NCBI GenBank assembly: GCA_021815305.1
Contig: JAKAHC010000001.1
Location: 1 to 64,000 of the forward strand
Length of the DNA: 64,000 bases
From: Deltaproteobacteria bacterium
Lineage (GTDB): Bacteria; Desulfobacterota; Deferrimicrobia; Deferrimicrobiales; Deferrimicrobiaceae
Direction: 5' to 3'
Shown: positions 8,085-17,243 of the stretch, in pieces
Layout of the letters: each line of letters opens with the position of its first letter
Numbering within the stretch: the stretch's first letter is position 1
Notes under the pieces: model-generated
Database searches by the model: none
Seen by the model: only the letters and a program-made list of their open reading frames with translations
What the model was told of the DNA's origin: nothing
Program-made: the position numbers and the translations under genes

Positions 8085-9665
8085 TCAAATCTCTTCTCCT
8101 CCCGGAAGTTCCAGGGCGGGGATTGCCGGCAGCGCCTTTCCGACGATCCCCTGGATACCGCCGTACATCCTCGCCATGTTGACGATGGCCTTTGTGGACT
8201 GCCTTTCTCGCTTGGCCCATTGACGCTCTGTCGCCCTCTTTTCCGACTCGAGATCGTCCTTCATCTGCGTGAACGCCTCGATCACCCCTTGGACCGCATG
8301 GCGGAACTCGGCCCCTGAAAGATATTCGTACAGCATCTCCATCTTCTCGTTCTTGCCCACCACAGATGCGCGGGCTATGGCGACCTGAACCAGACCCCCG
8401 CGAAGGATGTACGCCATTCCCACGGCTGAAGCAAAGTCGCAAACCCATATGCCTCCGAGGTGCCCCACGTGGCGCAACCCCTCCGGCATGGCCTGCGAGA
8501 CGATCACCGCGATGTCTGCCTTCGCCTCCCGCTGGTCCTCCTTGAGTTTGTCCACCCATGCGTTATTCCAGTTCTTCGTCCTCTTGGATTCCCACAGGAT
8601 CTTCCCGCAGCTCTGGCCCCCCGGCGTGAAAACCTCCTGCATGCAGTCGGCACCCCGGACACCTTTGGAGATCTCGTTCAAAGCGTCGTGCGGGAACTCG
8701 GCGCAGAGCATTTTCTCCAGCTCGATTTCCTGGACCTCCCCTTGAGCCTGCTGGCTCCCCTGCTCAGCCCTGCGCTTTAGATCTTCGATCTGTTTGACCA
8801 AATCAGATATCTTATGGTCCTTTTCAGCTTCCCGAAGACGGTGCTCTTCGTCTTTCCGGGCAGCGATCTCGGAGGCAATACTTTTCCTCTCATCCTCGAT
8901 CTTTCTGGCAACCTCCAGATCAAGTTGCTCGGTACGGATCTCGAGATCCCTCTTGTCTTGGAGGAGTTTAAGTTCCCGGGCGGTAGCGGTCTTCAGTTTC
9001 TCGTCCTGCTCTCTCACCTGCTGTTGCAACATCTTAAGGGAAATTCCAAGCTCGCTTTTCGCTTTCTTGATCGCCTTCTCTTCGGCATCGGCAATCCTTA
9101 TCTTCGCCTGCTCTTCGAGCTCCTGCGCCCTCTTCCTTTGGGTCTCCTCCTGATCCCTCAGCGCGGCGACTTGGCTAGAAAGATCCGCAAGCTTATGTTC
9201 CCTCTCAACCTCCTTCAGCCGATGCTCCTCGTCCTTCCTTGACGAGACGGTCGCCACAATGGCCATCCTTTCCTTCTCCATCCTTCTGGCCACTTCCAAA
9301 TCAAGTTGGTCAGCACGGAGTTCGAGAGCCTTCTTCTCCTGGAGGAGGTTGAGCTCCCGGGCCGCGGACTCCTTCGCCCTATCCTGCTCTTTCTTAAGCT
9401 GTTGCCGAAGGTCGTCCATCGTGGCAGAGGTTTCGGCCATTATCTGTTCCCTGGCTTCAGCTTCCACCTCCGAAGCCCGAGTTTTAGCTTTTTCTTCAAG
9501 CTCCTGTACCTTCTCCCTGAAAACTTCTTCCTGCGCCTTCAGTCTTGAGTCCATATCAGACTTGTATTTCTTTGCGAGCTTCTCCTCTATTGAGTGAGTC
9601 AATGCCTGGGTAATTTCGATTTCTCTTCCGCAGTGAGGGCAGATAATGGACGGAGTGGGCATCAT
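8085..9665 (-). CDS. DUF2130 coiled-coil protein with candidate PD-(D/E)XK nuclease domain
   Basis: 526 residues from the ATG at 9665, which lies 31 bp after the DUF499 stop with GAGG just upstream; a longer frame would overlap that gene. Order: a CPHC zinc motif at 9-12, a long charged coiled coil (about 30-315), then the DUF2130 domain. In the latter, Asp340, Glu359-Ser-Lys361 (LWESKR) and Gln378 are spaced as in PD-(D/E)XK nucleases. The coiled coil contains a tandem duplication with a 127-residue period: residues 53-170 resemble 180-297 (both contain RKDEEHRL). Cotranscription with a methylase and a P-loop protein suggests an effector role in the same defence system. The DUF2130 family call is solid; nuclease activity is inference. 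Confidence 0.82.
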   Translation of the reverse strand: MMPTPSIICPHCGREIEITQALTHSIEEKLAKKYKSDMDSRLKAQEEVFREKVQELEEKAKTRASEVEAEAREQIMAETSATMDDLRQQLKKEQDRAKESAARELNLLQEKKALELRADQLDLEVARRMEKERMAIVATVSSRKDEEHRLKEVEREHKLADLSSQVAALRDQEETQRKRAQELEEQAKIRIADAEEKAIKKAKSELGISLKMLQQQVREQDEKLKTATARELKLLQDKRDLEIRTEQLDLEVARKIEDERKSIASEIAARKDEEHRLREAEKDHKISDLVKQIEDLKRRAEQGSQQAQGEVQEIELEKMLCAEFPHDALNEISKGVRGADCMQEVFTPGGQSCGKILWESKRTKNWNNAWVDKLKEDQREAKADIAVIVSQAMPEGLRHVGHLGGIWVCDFASAVGMAYILRGGLVQVAIARASVVGKNEKMEMLYEYLSGAEFRHAVQGVIEAFTQMKDDLESEKRATERQWAKRERQSTKAIVNMARMYGGIQGIVGKALPAIPALELPGGEEI

Positions 9666-9696
9666 GCACCTCAGATCGTATGACGTGATTGACGTT

Positions 9697-12600
9697 TTAT
9701 GGCCACTGAAATTCAAATCCATCCTTCAGTTCTTTCAGCAGCCTATTGATCTCCTTCGCCGTATCCTCCGACGGTCTTTCCTTGCCGTCACCCAGCTCGA
9801 TCTGGACCCGGAACTTCAGGGGTATGTTGAACTTCGCCTTCAACTCAAGGAGGTTCGGGATGATCTCTGCGAGATCCTGGATCTCAGATGGTTCAAGCTC
9901 CGCGTGGGCAACGAGGCACTTGGATGGTGTTGTGGGACCTATACCGCCTACGCCCGGTCGACCAGACGGCCCGGAAGCGACCTTCAGCTTGATCAACTGC
10001 GCCGCCGGGTAGTCGCAGGGCCAGTTGCCCGACGTACCGTCCAGTTCGGTAAAGCGGGCATTGATCGATGCCGTGATCACGTCCTTGATCGTCTTCCAGG
10101 GCAAGTTTTGGCCGAACTTCTGCGAAAGCGCGGTGGCGATGGATAGGGCTGTTGCAGTGCCATCAGACCAGCCATCGGGCAGGTTCTCCGGCAGTATCTC
10201 AGCAGCGGCGATCATGGGCGGCGGCTGACGAAGGATTGCCTTTGGTGTCAGTACGCCCGCCGGAATGGCTTCCGTGAGCACGCTGGCCGGGCCGCTCACG
10301 AGCCATAGCGCCCCGGCCTCAACGGCGGCCGTGATCGCCTTGGTGATGACCGCCGCGCTCGTCTTGGGAATGGAAACAGGCTCCATATATCCGTTGTGCT
10401 GGACTTGGACGACCGTGTTGCCGCCGAAGTAGTCGAGAACGGCCTGCACCGCGATCTCGTCGTCCCTCCACAGTTCGGGCAGGTTGCCGGTCAAAAGAAG
10501 TTGGTATGGCAATTCGCCCAGTTCGGCCACCTCCGGCAAAACCAATTCGAGGGCCGGATCGTTCATGGCGGCATCGTCGGAGCGCGTGCGCCACCACGTT
10601 CGTAATGAGCCATCGGGCCGCGTCAGTCGCAGCACGAACGCGCCTTGCTCGCAGCCATCGGCCAGCGTGTCCAGGATGGCTTGGGCCTTGAGCATCTTGG
10701 GCAGATGAGGCAGTTGCGCGAACGCGCCCGACAGATCCTTTACGCGGCGGCTTGTTTCGCCTTCGCGCCACAGGTTGTACGGGCCGTCCGGCAGCAACGC
10801 CTCCGCTGTGATCGAAGAATCCTGAACGCGCGAGCGCGAGTCATTTTTGATGATGTTGAAATGCGGCTCGTCCGTGACATTGATCTTGAAGGCCTGAACT
10901 TCGTCCTTCTCAGAAACGGTCACGACGATGCAATACGCCTGCTTGACGGCTTCCGGTACGCGACCCCTTGCCTTGTCGATATTGATGGCCAGCGTCTGCA
11001 TACGCGCGACGTCGACATCGCCGCCTTTTTCCTGCTCCTTCAGGTCGGCGCGCACCTGCTCCCACGCCAGGTAATCGCGGACGCGCGCTGAAGCGACCTC
11101 CATGCCATCCTTGGAGGGTGCCAACAGAAGCACGGCATTTCGGTAGACGCGCGGTTTCTCCGGGCCGGTGGTTTCGTCCAGATATCGCTTGGCTTCGGGG
11201 CTCGGCTTGCCGGAATCCGACGCCGCGCCCGGTGCCAGTACGGCAAAGTGAAACTGGCCGTCGTCCTCAATATCGCGAGGGCGAACGGGCAGCGTATGGA
11301 CGCGCACACCGGCGGCCGACGCTCCGGCCGTGAGGGACTTCACCTTGCCGATTTCATCCAGCAGGCGGGCCCGCACCACGTCGTCGGAGACACGGCCCGC
11401 TGCAACCGCGTGCATCTGCGTGAGATTCGGCCGGTTGCCTAGGCGCCACATGCCGGGCAACTGGTTGTCGCCCACGGCCGTGTACTGGTCATCCAGCCAG
11501 AAACTCGCCTGCGCCCAGCGATTGAGACCCTTCTCCAACTCGATCCGGTCGGTACGGGCAGCGCCCAACAGAACGAGAAGATCGCGGGACCGCGCGCTCT
11601 GACCGATGGGCTGCGAATGGAGGAACGTACCAACGATGGCCTGCTCGACTTCCCGGAACCGCAGACCTACGGAATCGCGCTGGATGTCTCGGGCCCGTCC
11701 AAATTCGCCTTCGATGATGCCCGTCCAGGCAGGTCTCTTCCCCTCGTTCTCCTCAGTATCGGCCACCGTCACAAGTTCGCGCAGGGCTTCGGACATACCG
11801 CCCCGCCCAGGTGCGTTCAAAAGAACGCCGGGCCCCACCAGAGGTGCCGTGTCCCATTTCTCGGCCTCGCGTAGCGCCAGCGCAAACGTGCGCAGGACGC
11901 CTCTCGCCTTCTGGAAGCGATCCAACTGGGTCCACTTGGTGTAGAAGACCTCCGTCAGGTCCGGATGGAACGGATAGCTCTTGAGATAGCGTTCCTCGGC
12001 GTCCGCACCCTGTTTTTTTGTCTGCTCGTCGATGTCGAAGATGCCCTTGAGCGCCGCCTGAACGTGCGGCCGAAATGCGTTTCGATCCTTGATAGATTCC
12101 GGCGTAAAGAAGCGTCGCCTAAGCAATTCGGCCACGTCCTCCTTCACCACGGGCTCCACCGCCTCCTCACGCTGGCGCTGGAAGATGTCGTAGAGCTCTC
12201 CCTGAAGCTGGCGGCCGAAGCTGTCGCCCTTGGCCGGATCGCTGGCCAGGAGCGACGCCACGACGCAGCAGCGGTCCACCTTGGTGGCGGCCTGTGTCAG
12301 GTATTGGAAGAAATTGATGATGCGAACCTTCCACTTGGGGTCCGCCGCCACCTTCTCGCGGACATACATCAACACTTCGTCGACTAGGATCAGGACGCCA
12401 AGGCCATCCTTGACGGGCAGCTCCAGCATCGTTGTCAGCAGGTTCTCGGCCGGAGCGCTGTCGCGTTCCTCGGCCTTATTGTCGGCGTGCAGAATCTTCA
12501 ACCCCTCGTCGCCGGCGAGCTGGTAGGCCAGTACGCTCCAGGGCTGCTTGAGCGTGCGGACCTTACCGCCAGGCGAGCGCACCTCCATGCCTTTCTCGAC

Positions 12601-13020
12601 GTCCAACTTGTCGAAGCAGAGCCCGGCAATGCGCGCCTTGGGAGGCGTCTGCCCGATGGCCTCGATGAACTCGGCCACGGCGGGCAACTTGGGCAGGTTG
12701 GCCGGATCGGTCACCAGATGCAGTAGTGTAATCAAGGTGTGGGTCTTGCCGCCACCGTAGGTCAGCTCGAGCTGGCGCACAGCCTTATCGTTCTTACCCG
12801 CCACGCGCAGCACCACGTCCCGCACCAACTGGCGCAGGTTGTACGTCGGGAAAGTGAGTGCGAAGAACTTTTCCGGGTCCTCGTAGACTGGCCGCTTGCC
12901 GCTCTGCATGAGGACCTCGTAGAGGTCGGCGGCGAACATGTGGAGCGGGAGCTCCCCCGAGCGCAAATCCTCCCGCAGATTTACGACTTCGTGCCAGCAC
13001 TTCCAAGGTAACTTTGCCAT
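9697..13020 (-). CDS. DUF499 P-loop ATPase, phage-defence associated
   Basis: 1107-residue protein of the DUF499 family. The N-terminal P-loop is TYGGGKTHT at about 87-95, the glycine-rich form typical of DUF499, and a Walker B-like strand VLILVDEV follows in the first quarter. The family is large, mostly predicted to be cytoplasmic ATPases, and is repeatedly found next to DUF1156 methylases in defence loci. It is encoded 32 bp downstream of the DUF1156 gene and 31 bp upstream of the DUF2130 gene, on the same strand and at similarly high GC. Its molecular job is not established; a motor or remodelling role linked to DNA recognition by the methylase partner is a reasonable guess. Confidence 0.85.
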   Translation of the reverse strand: MAKLPWKCWHEVVNLREDLRSGELPLHMFAADLYEVLMQSGKRPVYEDPEKFFALTFPTYNLRQLVRDVVLRVAGKNDKAVRQLELTYGGGKTHTLITLLHLVTDPANLPKLPAVAEFIEAIGQTPPKARIAGLCFDKLDVEKGMEVRSPGGKVRTLKQPWSVLAYQLAGDEGLKILHADNKAEERDSAPAENLLTTMLELPVKDGLGVLILVDEVLMYVREKVAADPKWKVRIINFFQYLTQAATKVDRCCVVASLLASDPAKGDSFGRQLQGELYDIFQRQREEAVEPVVKEDVAELLRRRFFTPESIKDRNAFRPHVQAALKGIFDIDEQTKKQGADAEERYLKSYPFHPDLTEVFYTKWTQLDRFQKARGVLRTFALALREAEKWDTAPLVGPGVLLNAPGRGGMSEALRELVTVADTEENEGKRPAWTGIIEGEFGRARDIQRDSVGLRFREVEQAIVGTFLHSQPIGQSARSRDLLVLLGAARTDRIELEKGLNRWAQASFWLDDQYTAVGDNQLPGMWRLGNRPNLTQMHAVAAGRVSDDVVRARLLDEIGKVKSLTAGASAAGVRVHTLPVRPRDIEDDGQFHFAVLAPGAASDSGKPSPEAKRYLDETTGPEKPRVYRNAVLLLAPSKDGMEVASARVRDYLAWEQVRADLKEQEKGGDVDVARMQTLAINIDKARGRVPEAVKQAYCIVVTVSEKDEVQAFKINVTDEPHFNIIKNDSRSRVQDSSITAEALLPDGPYNLWREGETSRRVKDLSGAFAQLPHLPKMLKAQAILDTLADGCEQGAFVLRLTRPDGSLRTWWRTRSDDAAMNDPALELVLPEVAELGELPYQLLLTGNLPELWRDDEIAVQAVLDYFGGNTVVQVQHNGYMEPVSIPKTSAAVITKAITAAVEAGALWLVSGPASVLTEAIPAGVLTPKAILRQPPPMIAAAEILPENLPDGWSDGTATALSIATALSQKFGQNLPWKTIKDVITASINARFTELDGTSGNWPCDYPAAQLIKLKVASGPSGRPGVGGIGPTTPSKCLVAHAELEPSEIQDLAEIIPNLLELKAKFNIPLKFRVQIELGDGKERPSEDTAKEINRLLKELKDGFEFQWP

Positions 13021-13052
13021 AACGTGGCTCCTATCCCGACGCCGAGGGTCGG

Positions 13053-16000
13053 TTAATTCCCCTCATCGAATGCCAGCGTTGTCTGAGGCGTTGCGCCCTT
13101 GGCCTGAACGTGGTTGCTGAGCGATTCCAGGATCTGGAGTTCCTGAGAACCGGCATCCTTGCGAGAAAGCTCGATGAGCGACTGCAGAAGCCGCTTGAAG
13201 AGTTCCTGCCGCCGCAGGCCGTGCTCGTCTAGGTATTCGTCCACCTTCAGCACGTCCGCCGCGCGCCAGAGATGCATCAGCCGGTGGATTCGGTCGATGA
13301 GCGGTACAGGCTGGCCACCGGGGGCCTCGTAGCCCATGCTCTTGTGCTTGCGTTGTGCCCAGGTCTTGAGCTTCACCTTGCTGCCGGAATCCGAGGCGCT
13401 GTCCAGATCGGCCTCGGCATCCGGGTCGGCATCCTCATTCTCCTCGTCCTCATCCTGGCTGCCACTGCTGCCGCCGGTGCGGACCAAAATGTCCCATGAG
13501 GCCTCCAACTCACGGTCGGAAAGATCGCAGGCCGTAGCGTAGAGGATGCACGCGCCGGAGGGTGCCTCCTCTAGACCAAAGTCATGGCGGTGGAGCAGGT
13601 AGTAGGCCGTCGGGGCGTCCATGCGGTCGGCGGCCGCGAGATCCGCGCCTTCCCGATCGCCGGCCAGCACCTGGCCAACCACGAAGTCCACCACCATGCG
13701 GCGAACCTGGGAGAGGAACTCGCCGACCTCCATGGTCTTGCCGGGGTCGTTGGCCTTCTTCACCACGGGGTGCTTGCTGTAGGCCTCCAACGCCGGGCCG
13801 GTGGCGGCCCAGACGAAGTCGGGGCCTCGAATCCCCGCGTCCCAGAACTCGCGCAAACTCGTGGCGATGTTCACCCGCATTTCTTCCAGTACCTTGTTAT
13901 CCCAGCCCGGGCGGGCTGTTGCGGGACGCTTTTTACAGACGAGCCAGACGGAGGACGATAAAGCTGCGCCGTTGATGGCAACCGCACGAGTAGTTCGTTC
14001 GGTTTGGATCGGCCAACTTCCGTCGACGACAAACCCGGATGCGATTATGGCGGAGACCAAGGTCTCCCACGCATTTGGATGCTTGTGGGCAAAGACAACA
14101 ACGAAATGGCCTCTGTCGACCAGCAGATCAAAGCAACAGCTAAAGACCTTCCTCATCCCATCTTCATATGCAGTTCTTGAAGCCACAGAGTTTCCATCGA
14201 AACGGGACCGATCATCTATGAGCTCCCCGTCTTCGGAGTCGTGATCCCACTTTGGCCCGATCGGTGACTTGAAAGCACTCGCAGTGTCTGGAGACAGATC
14301 ACTTACACTCCCTCGGAGCCAACAGTAGAACAAGTCCATCACATCCGAATAAGCAATCGCGTCATAGTAAGGTGGATCAGTCAGGATCAGGTCGTATGTT
14401 TCATGTTGACGAAGCGTCGTCGATGACTGGTGCCGCACATGAGGTACGGGCGACGACCGCGTTGCCAGAAGGCAATGCGAGATGACTAACGCCACCCAGT
14501 TTACAGCATTTCCGAAACTCCCAGTGAGGGTTGATAGTGTGTTCACCTCACTAAAGTCCCAGGACATTGGAAGTGCGAATCGCTGCAGTGTGTTGACGCT
14601 AAACTCGGCCCCAACTTGCCAGTGGCAGACGGTGGTCGAAGAATCCACGAGGCGGTCAACGCAGATGCTCATGTAAGCACCGATGGCCTCAGACCATGAC
14701 GCTTCGTAACCTAGCTTACGGCAGGTTTCTCTTGCCTCGCGGGCAACGACCGAAAAGTTCCCAAGCATTGCATATTGACGGCCGAGAAGTAGGCGCCGCC
14801 AAGAGTCAATGCCATAGAGAATGACGCGAAAGCCTGAGTTGCCTTCGACCCGCGAGAGGGGCAACATCGCTTTAAGGTGGCCCGTAGGGAGTTGCTCGAA
14901 AATGCGATCGACCCGTGCCTCATCTATCTCGGCAACGTCGAATTCGTGCTGAGTTGGCAGGCGATACTCCTTGCCGCTCTGACCGTCCACAACCACGGCG
15001 TTCATGACGGCGCCGAGCCGCCCAGCCCGGCCTTCGAGACGAATGTCCTCCATCGTCATGATGGTGTTGCAGCACGGGCACTGAGCTCCGGCCCGCGACA
15101 TTGTTCCTGCACCGATCCGCTTGTCGTGCTCCCTCTTCTGCGCCGCATTTCCACCCTTGATTGGCACGTAGTTCTCGATGCCGAAGATGACACCGGTACT
15201 ATCAAGGTTCGGCACCATGGTCAAAAGGACGCGCTTATTGGCCTTCTTACAGAGCCAGCGGGTCTTGAGGAGCGGTACCGTGGCACGGCAGTTCTTGCAG
15301 GTCACCATCCGCGCCCAGAGGTACGCCACCGTGGGTTTGGCAACCCAGCGGGGATTCTTCTTGTCGGCCAGATACTCCTCGCTTAACTCGGAGTTGAGCG
15401 CGGTGGTATCCGGGGCGCCGTCGTCTTCGAGCGGCACGAGTCGCATGGGCTGCTTCTCGTAAGCCTTTCCGAACTTGAGCGCCTCGAAGTCCGCGTAGGT
15501 GGGATAAAAACCCGCCAGCTCCCGCCGGGCGTTGGTCAGCACCCACTTGCCCCAAGCGCGCACGTGCCAGGCCAAGTCTGCCTCGGGCGCGCGTCCGGAG
15601 TCTGCCTTATCTTTCAGGAAGAGATCGTTCTCGAATTCCCGCGCCTGTTTCTTTGTGCGCTTGGTTTTCCCGACGAGATGCGGCTGGGCTTTGTAGAAGG
15701 CTGCCATGAAGTCCTCATCATCGAGGATGAAGTCGGGCAACGGGTGCGTTTTCCCCGCCAGTTTCTGCGGGTACTCGAGGGTGCATTTGAGGACGAACCA
15801 GGCGACGGGATTGATGTCCACCGCCGTGACCTCGCAGCCCAGGCGCATGGCCTCAAGTGGAATGGCCCCGCCACCCGCGAATGGGTCAAGCACTCTCGGT
15901 GCGCGGCCCCCGTACGACTTGCGGATTTCTTGTCGAAACCATTCCAGATCGTCGGCGTTCTCAGTCTCACGCTTCCAGTGCAGGATGCCGCCTTCGGTTT

Positions 16001-16292
16001 CATCCTTGATGCGCTCGACTGCCTGACCATTCGGCATCTTTTTCTTCTCAATTTTCTGGACCACCCTGCCACCGATCTTCTCACATAGCTTCTGGCGCTC
16101 CTCCGCCGTTCCGGGATCTGGCAAGAGCGTGGCAATCAACGCCGCCCGGCAAGCCGCCAGCGGTCGCCGAGCAGGCCAGATATGAAGCGTCGAAATATGC
16201 CCATGGCGCACATTTTTCTCGTGGACCGAGTCCAAGGAAGCCTGCTTTAGCGGAAATGCACGCTCGATAAGGCGGGGAAAATCAGCCATCAT
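13053..16292 (-). CDS. DUF1156 DNA adenine methyltransferase (DrmMI-like)
   Basis: 1079-residue N6-adenine DNA methylase. The DUF1156 start motif is at residues 8-45 (AFPLKQ...HIWPARRP). SAM-binding motif I is DPFAGGGAIP near 136-145, and the catalytic motif DPPY lies near residue 640. Two zinc-ribbon cysteine pairs (CKNC, CPCC) sit between them. Such enzymes modify host DNA in class 1 DISARM and related systems so that only unmodified phage DNA is attacked. Nucleotides about 13960-14960 (residues about 445-775, spanning DPPY) are far AT-richer than the flanks: hand-counted 60-base lines give 27 and 29 G+C, against 45 at 13621-13680. This suggests an exchanged specificity segment. The ATG at 16292 is directly followed by a second in-frame ATG. 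Confidence 0.88.
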   Translation of the reverse strand: MMADFPRLIERAFPLKQASLDSVHEKNVRHGHISTLHIWPARRPLAACRAALIATLLPDPGTAEERQKLCEKIGGRVVQKIEKKKMPNGQAVERIKDETEGGILHWKRETENADDLEWFRQEIRKSYGGRAPRVLDPFAGGGAIPLEAMRLGCEVTAVDINPVAWFVLKCTLEYPQKLAGKTHPLPDFILDDEDFMAAFYKAQPHLVGKTKRTKKQAREFENDLFLKDKADSGRAPEADLAWHVRAWGKWVLTNARRELAGFYPTYADFEALKFGKAYEKQPMRLVPLEDDGAPDTTALNSELSEEYLADKKNPRWVAKPTVAYLWARMVTCKNCRATVPLLKTRWLCKKANKRVLLTMVPNLDSTGVIFGIENYVPIKGGNAAQKREHDKRIGAGTMSRAGAQCPCCNTIMTMEDIRLEGRAGRLGAVMNAVVVDGQSGKEYRLPTQHEFDVAEIDEARVDRIFEQLPTGHLKAMLPLSRVEGNSGFRVILYGIDSWRRLLLGRQYAMLGNFSVVAREARETCRKLGYEASWSEAIGAYMSICVDRLVDSSTTVCHWQVGAEFSVNTLQRFALPMSWDFSEVNTLSTLTGSFGNAVNWVALVISHCLLATRSSPVPHVRHQSSTTLRQHETYDLILTDPPYYDAIAYSDVMDLFYCWLRGSVSDLSPDTASAFKSPIGPKWDHDSEDGELIDDRSRFDGNSVASRTAYEDGMRKVFSCCFDLLVDRGHFVVVFAHKHPNAWETLVSAIIASGFVVDGSWPIQTERTTRAVAINGAALSSSVWLVCKKRPATARPGWDNKVLEEMRVNIATSLREFWDAGIRGPDFVWAATGPALEAYSKHPVVKKANDPGKTMEVGEFLSQVRRMVVDFVVGQVLAGDREGADLAAADRMDAPTAYYLLHRHDFGLEEAPSGACILYATACDLSDRELEASWDILVRTGGSSGSQDEDEENEDADPDAEADLDSASDSGSKVKLKTWAQRKHKSMGYEAPGGQPVPLIDRIHRLMHLWRAADVLKVDEYLDEHGLRRQELFKRLLQSLIELSRKDAGSQELQILESLSNHVQAKGATPQTTLAFDEGN

Positions 16293-16304
16293 TCATACCT
16301 TTCG

Positions 16305-17243
16305 TCAGCCAATTCCCAACGCTTCATTCCCGAAGAACCAAATCCGCTTCCCTTTGGGTCCAATCATCAGAGCGTTGGTTGGCGGCGCGATCTGTACACG
16401 GATATGACCTTGTTTTCGAGTGGAAATGTAGCGGTAGTCAGTATCGCCAATTCGAATTCCCGCAACAGGAGCCCCGGAGTAACGAGAATCAACATGCTCA
16501 TCACGTGACATAACGGAAATCAACACGACGGATGGCCTGACCAGATTCAGGAGGTCCACCGAGTATCCAGAACTATGGCCATGATGCGGAGCGACCAGGA
16601 TATCCGCATTCGCCAAGAATGGCCGCCACACCCGCCCATAATCGCCCGTGTCATTGATGATCGCCTCCCATGCTTCCTTTTCGACATCGCCACAGATGAG
16701 AATGGAGTTGCCATACACGTCAATGCGGGTGACCACACTCGCATTGTTGACGCGAGCATTTGCATCTCCGCCCACTCGACGCGCCACGCCTACGGGCAGT
16801 GAAAGTTCAGAGATGCTCACGCCTCCATAGTCGGCGCTTAGCGTGGCTGGGCCGAAGTTCTGCTGGCGATGCCGAAGGAATCCACAAACCTTGGCCCAAG
16901 AGCCGCCTGCACAAGTGGACTCACAGTCGATCAGGTACGACTCGTCGGGATCGAGCGTGCGGAGAAACTGCGGGCTATACTTGAATAGATTTGCGTAGTC
17001 ATCCAAATGATCGCAATGGAGGTGACTGACCGTCGCCTTGTAGATGCTGAAAGTCGCTGGTATCGCCAATGCATCTGCCAACGGCGTCGAGATTTTCGGT
17101 CTGCTTACTGCTGTTGCCAACCAACTGATCGGCGAGAACCCGGTCGTGCATCCAGCATCGAAGATGCACCAACGACCATTCGGCAGATGAATCGCCGCAC
17201 ATTGTCCATGATCAACGTTGAACAGGTAAAAGCTCGCATTCAC
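16305..17243 (-). CDS. MBL-fold hydrolase (ComEC/RNase-like)
   Basis: 312-residue metallo-beta-lactamase-fold protein. The metal motif HxHxDH is complete as His74, His76, Asp78, His79 in SHLHCDHL. A downstream APHHGHSSGY motif supplies a further ligand, as in ComEC/Rec2-type MBL domains. There is no signal peptide or TM segment. The start is a GTG whose TGA overlap with the preceding membrane-protein gene (GTGA) implies translational coupling. An out-of-frame ATG nearby was rejected. Being locked between a membrane protein and a DNA methylase in a defence operon, it may be a nuclease or phosphodiesterase effector, but the substrate cannot be read from sequence. GC is lower than in the helicase and DUF499 genes. 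Confidence 0.82.
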   Translation of the reverse strand: MNASFYLFNVDHGQCAAIHLPNGRWCIFDAGCTTGFSPISWLATAVSRPKISTPLADALAIPATFSIYKATVSHLHCDHLDDYANLFKYSPQFLRTLDPDESYLIDCESTCAGGSWAKVCGFLRHRQQNFGPATLSADYGGVSISELSLPVGVARRVGGDANARVNNASVVTRIDVYGNSILICGDVEKEAWEAIINDTGDYGRVWRPFLANADILVAPHHGHSSGYSVDLLNLVRPSVVLISVMSRDEHVDSRYSGAPVAGIRIGDTDYRYISTRKQGHIRVQIAPPTNALMIGPKGKRIWFFGNEALGIG

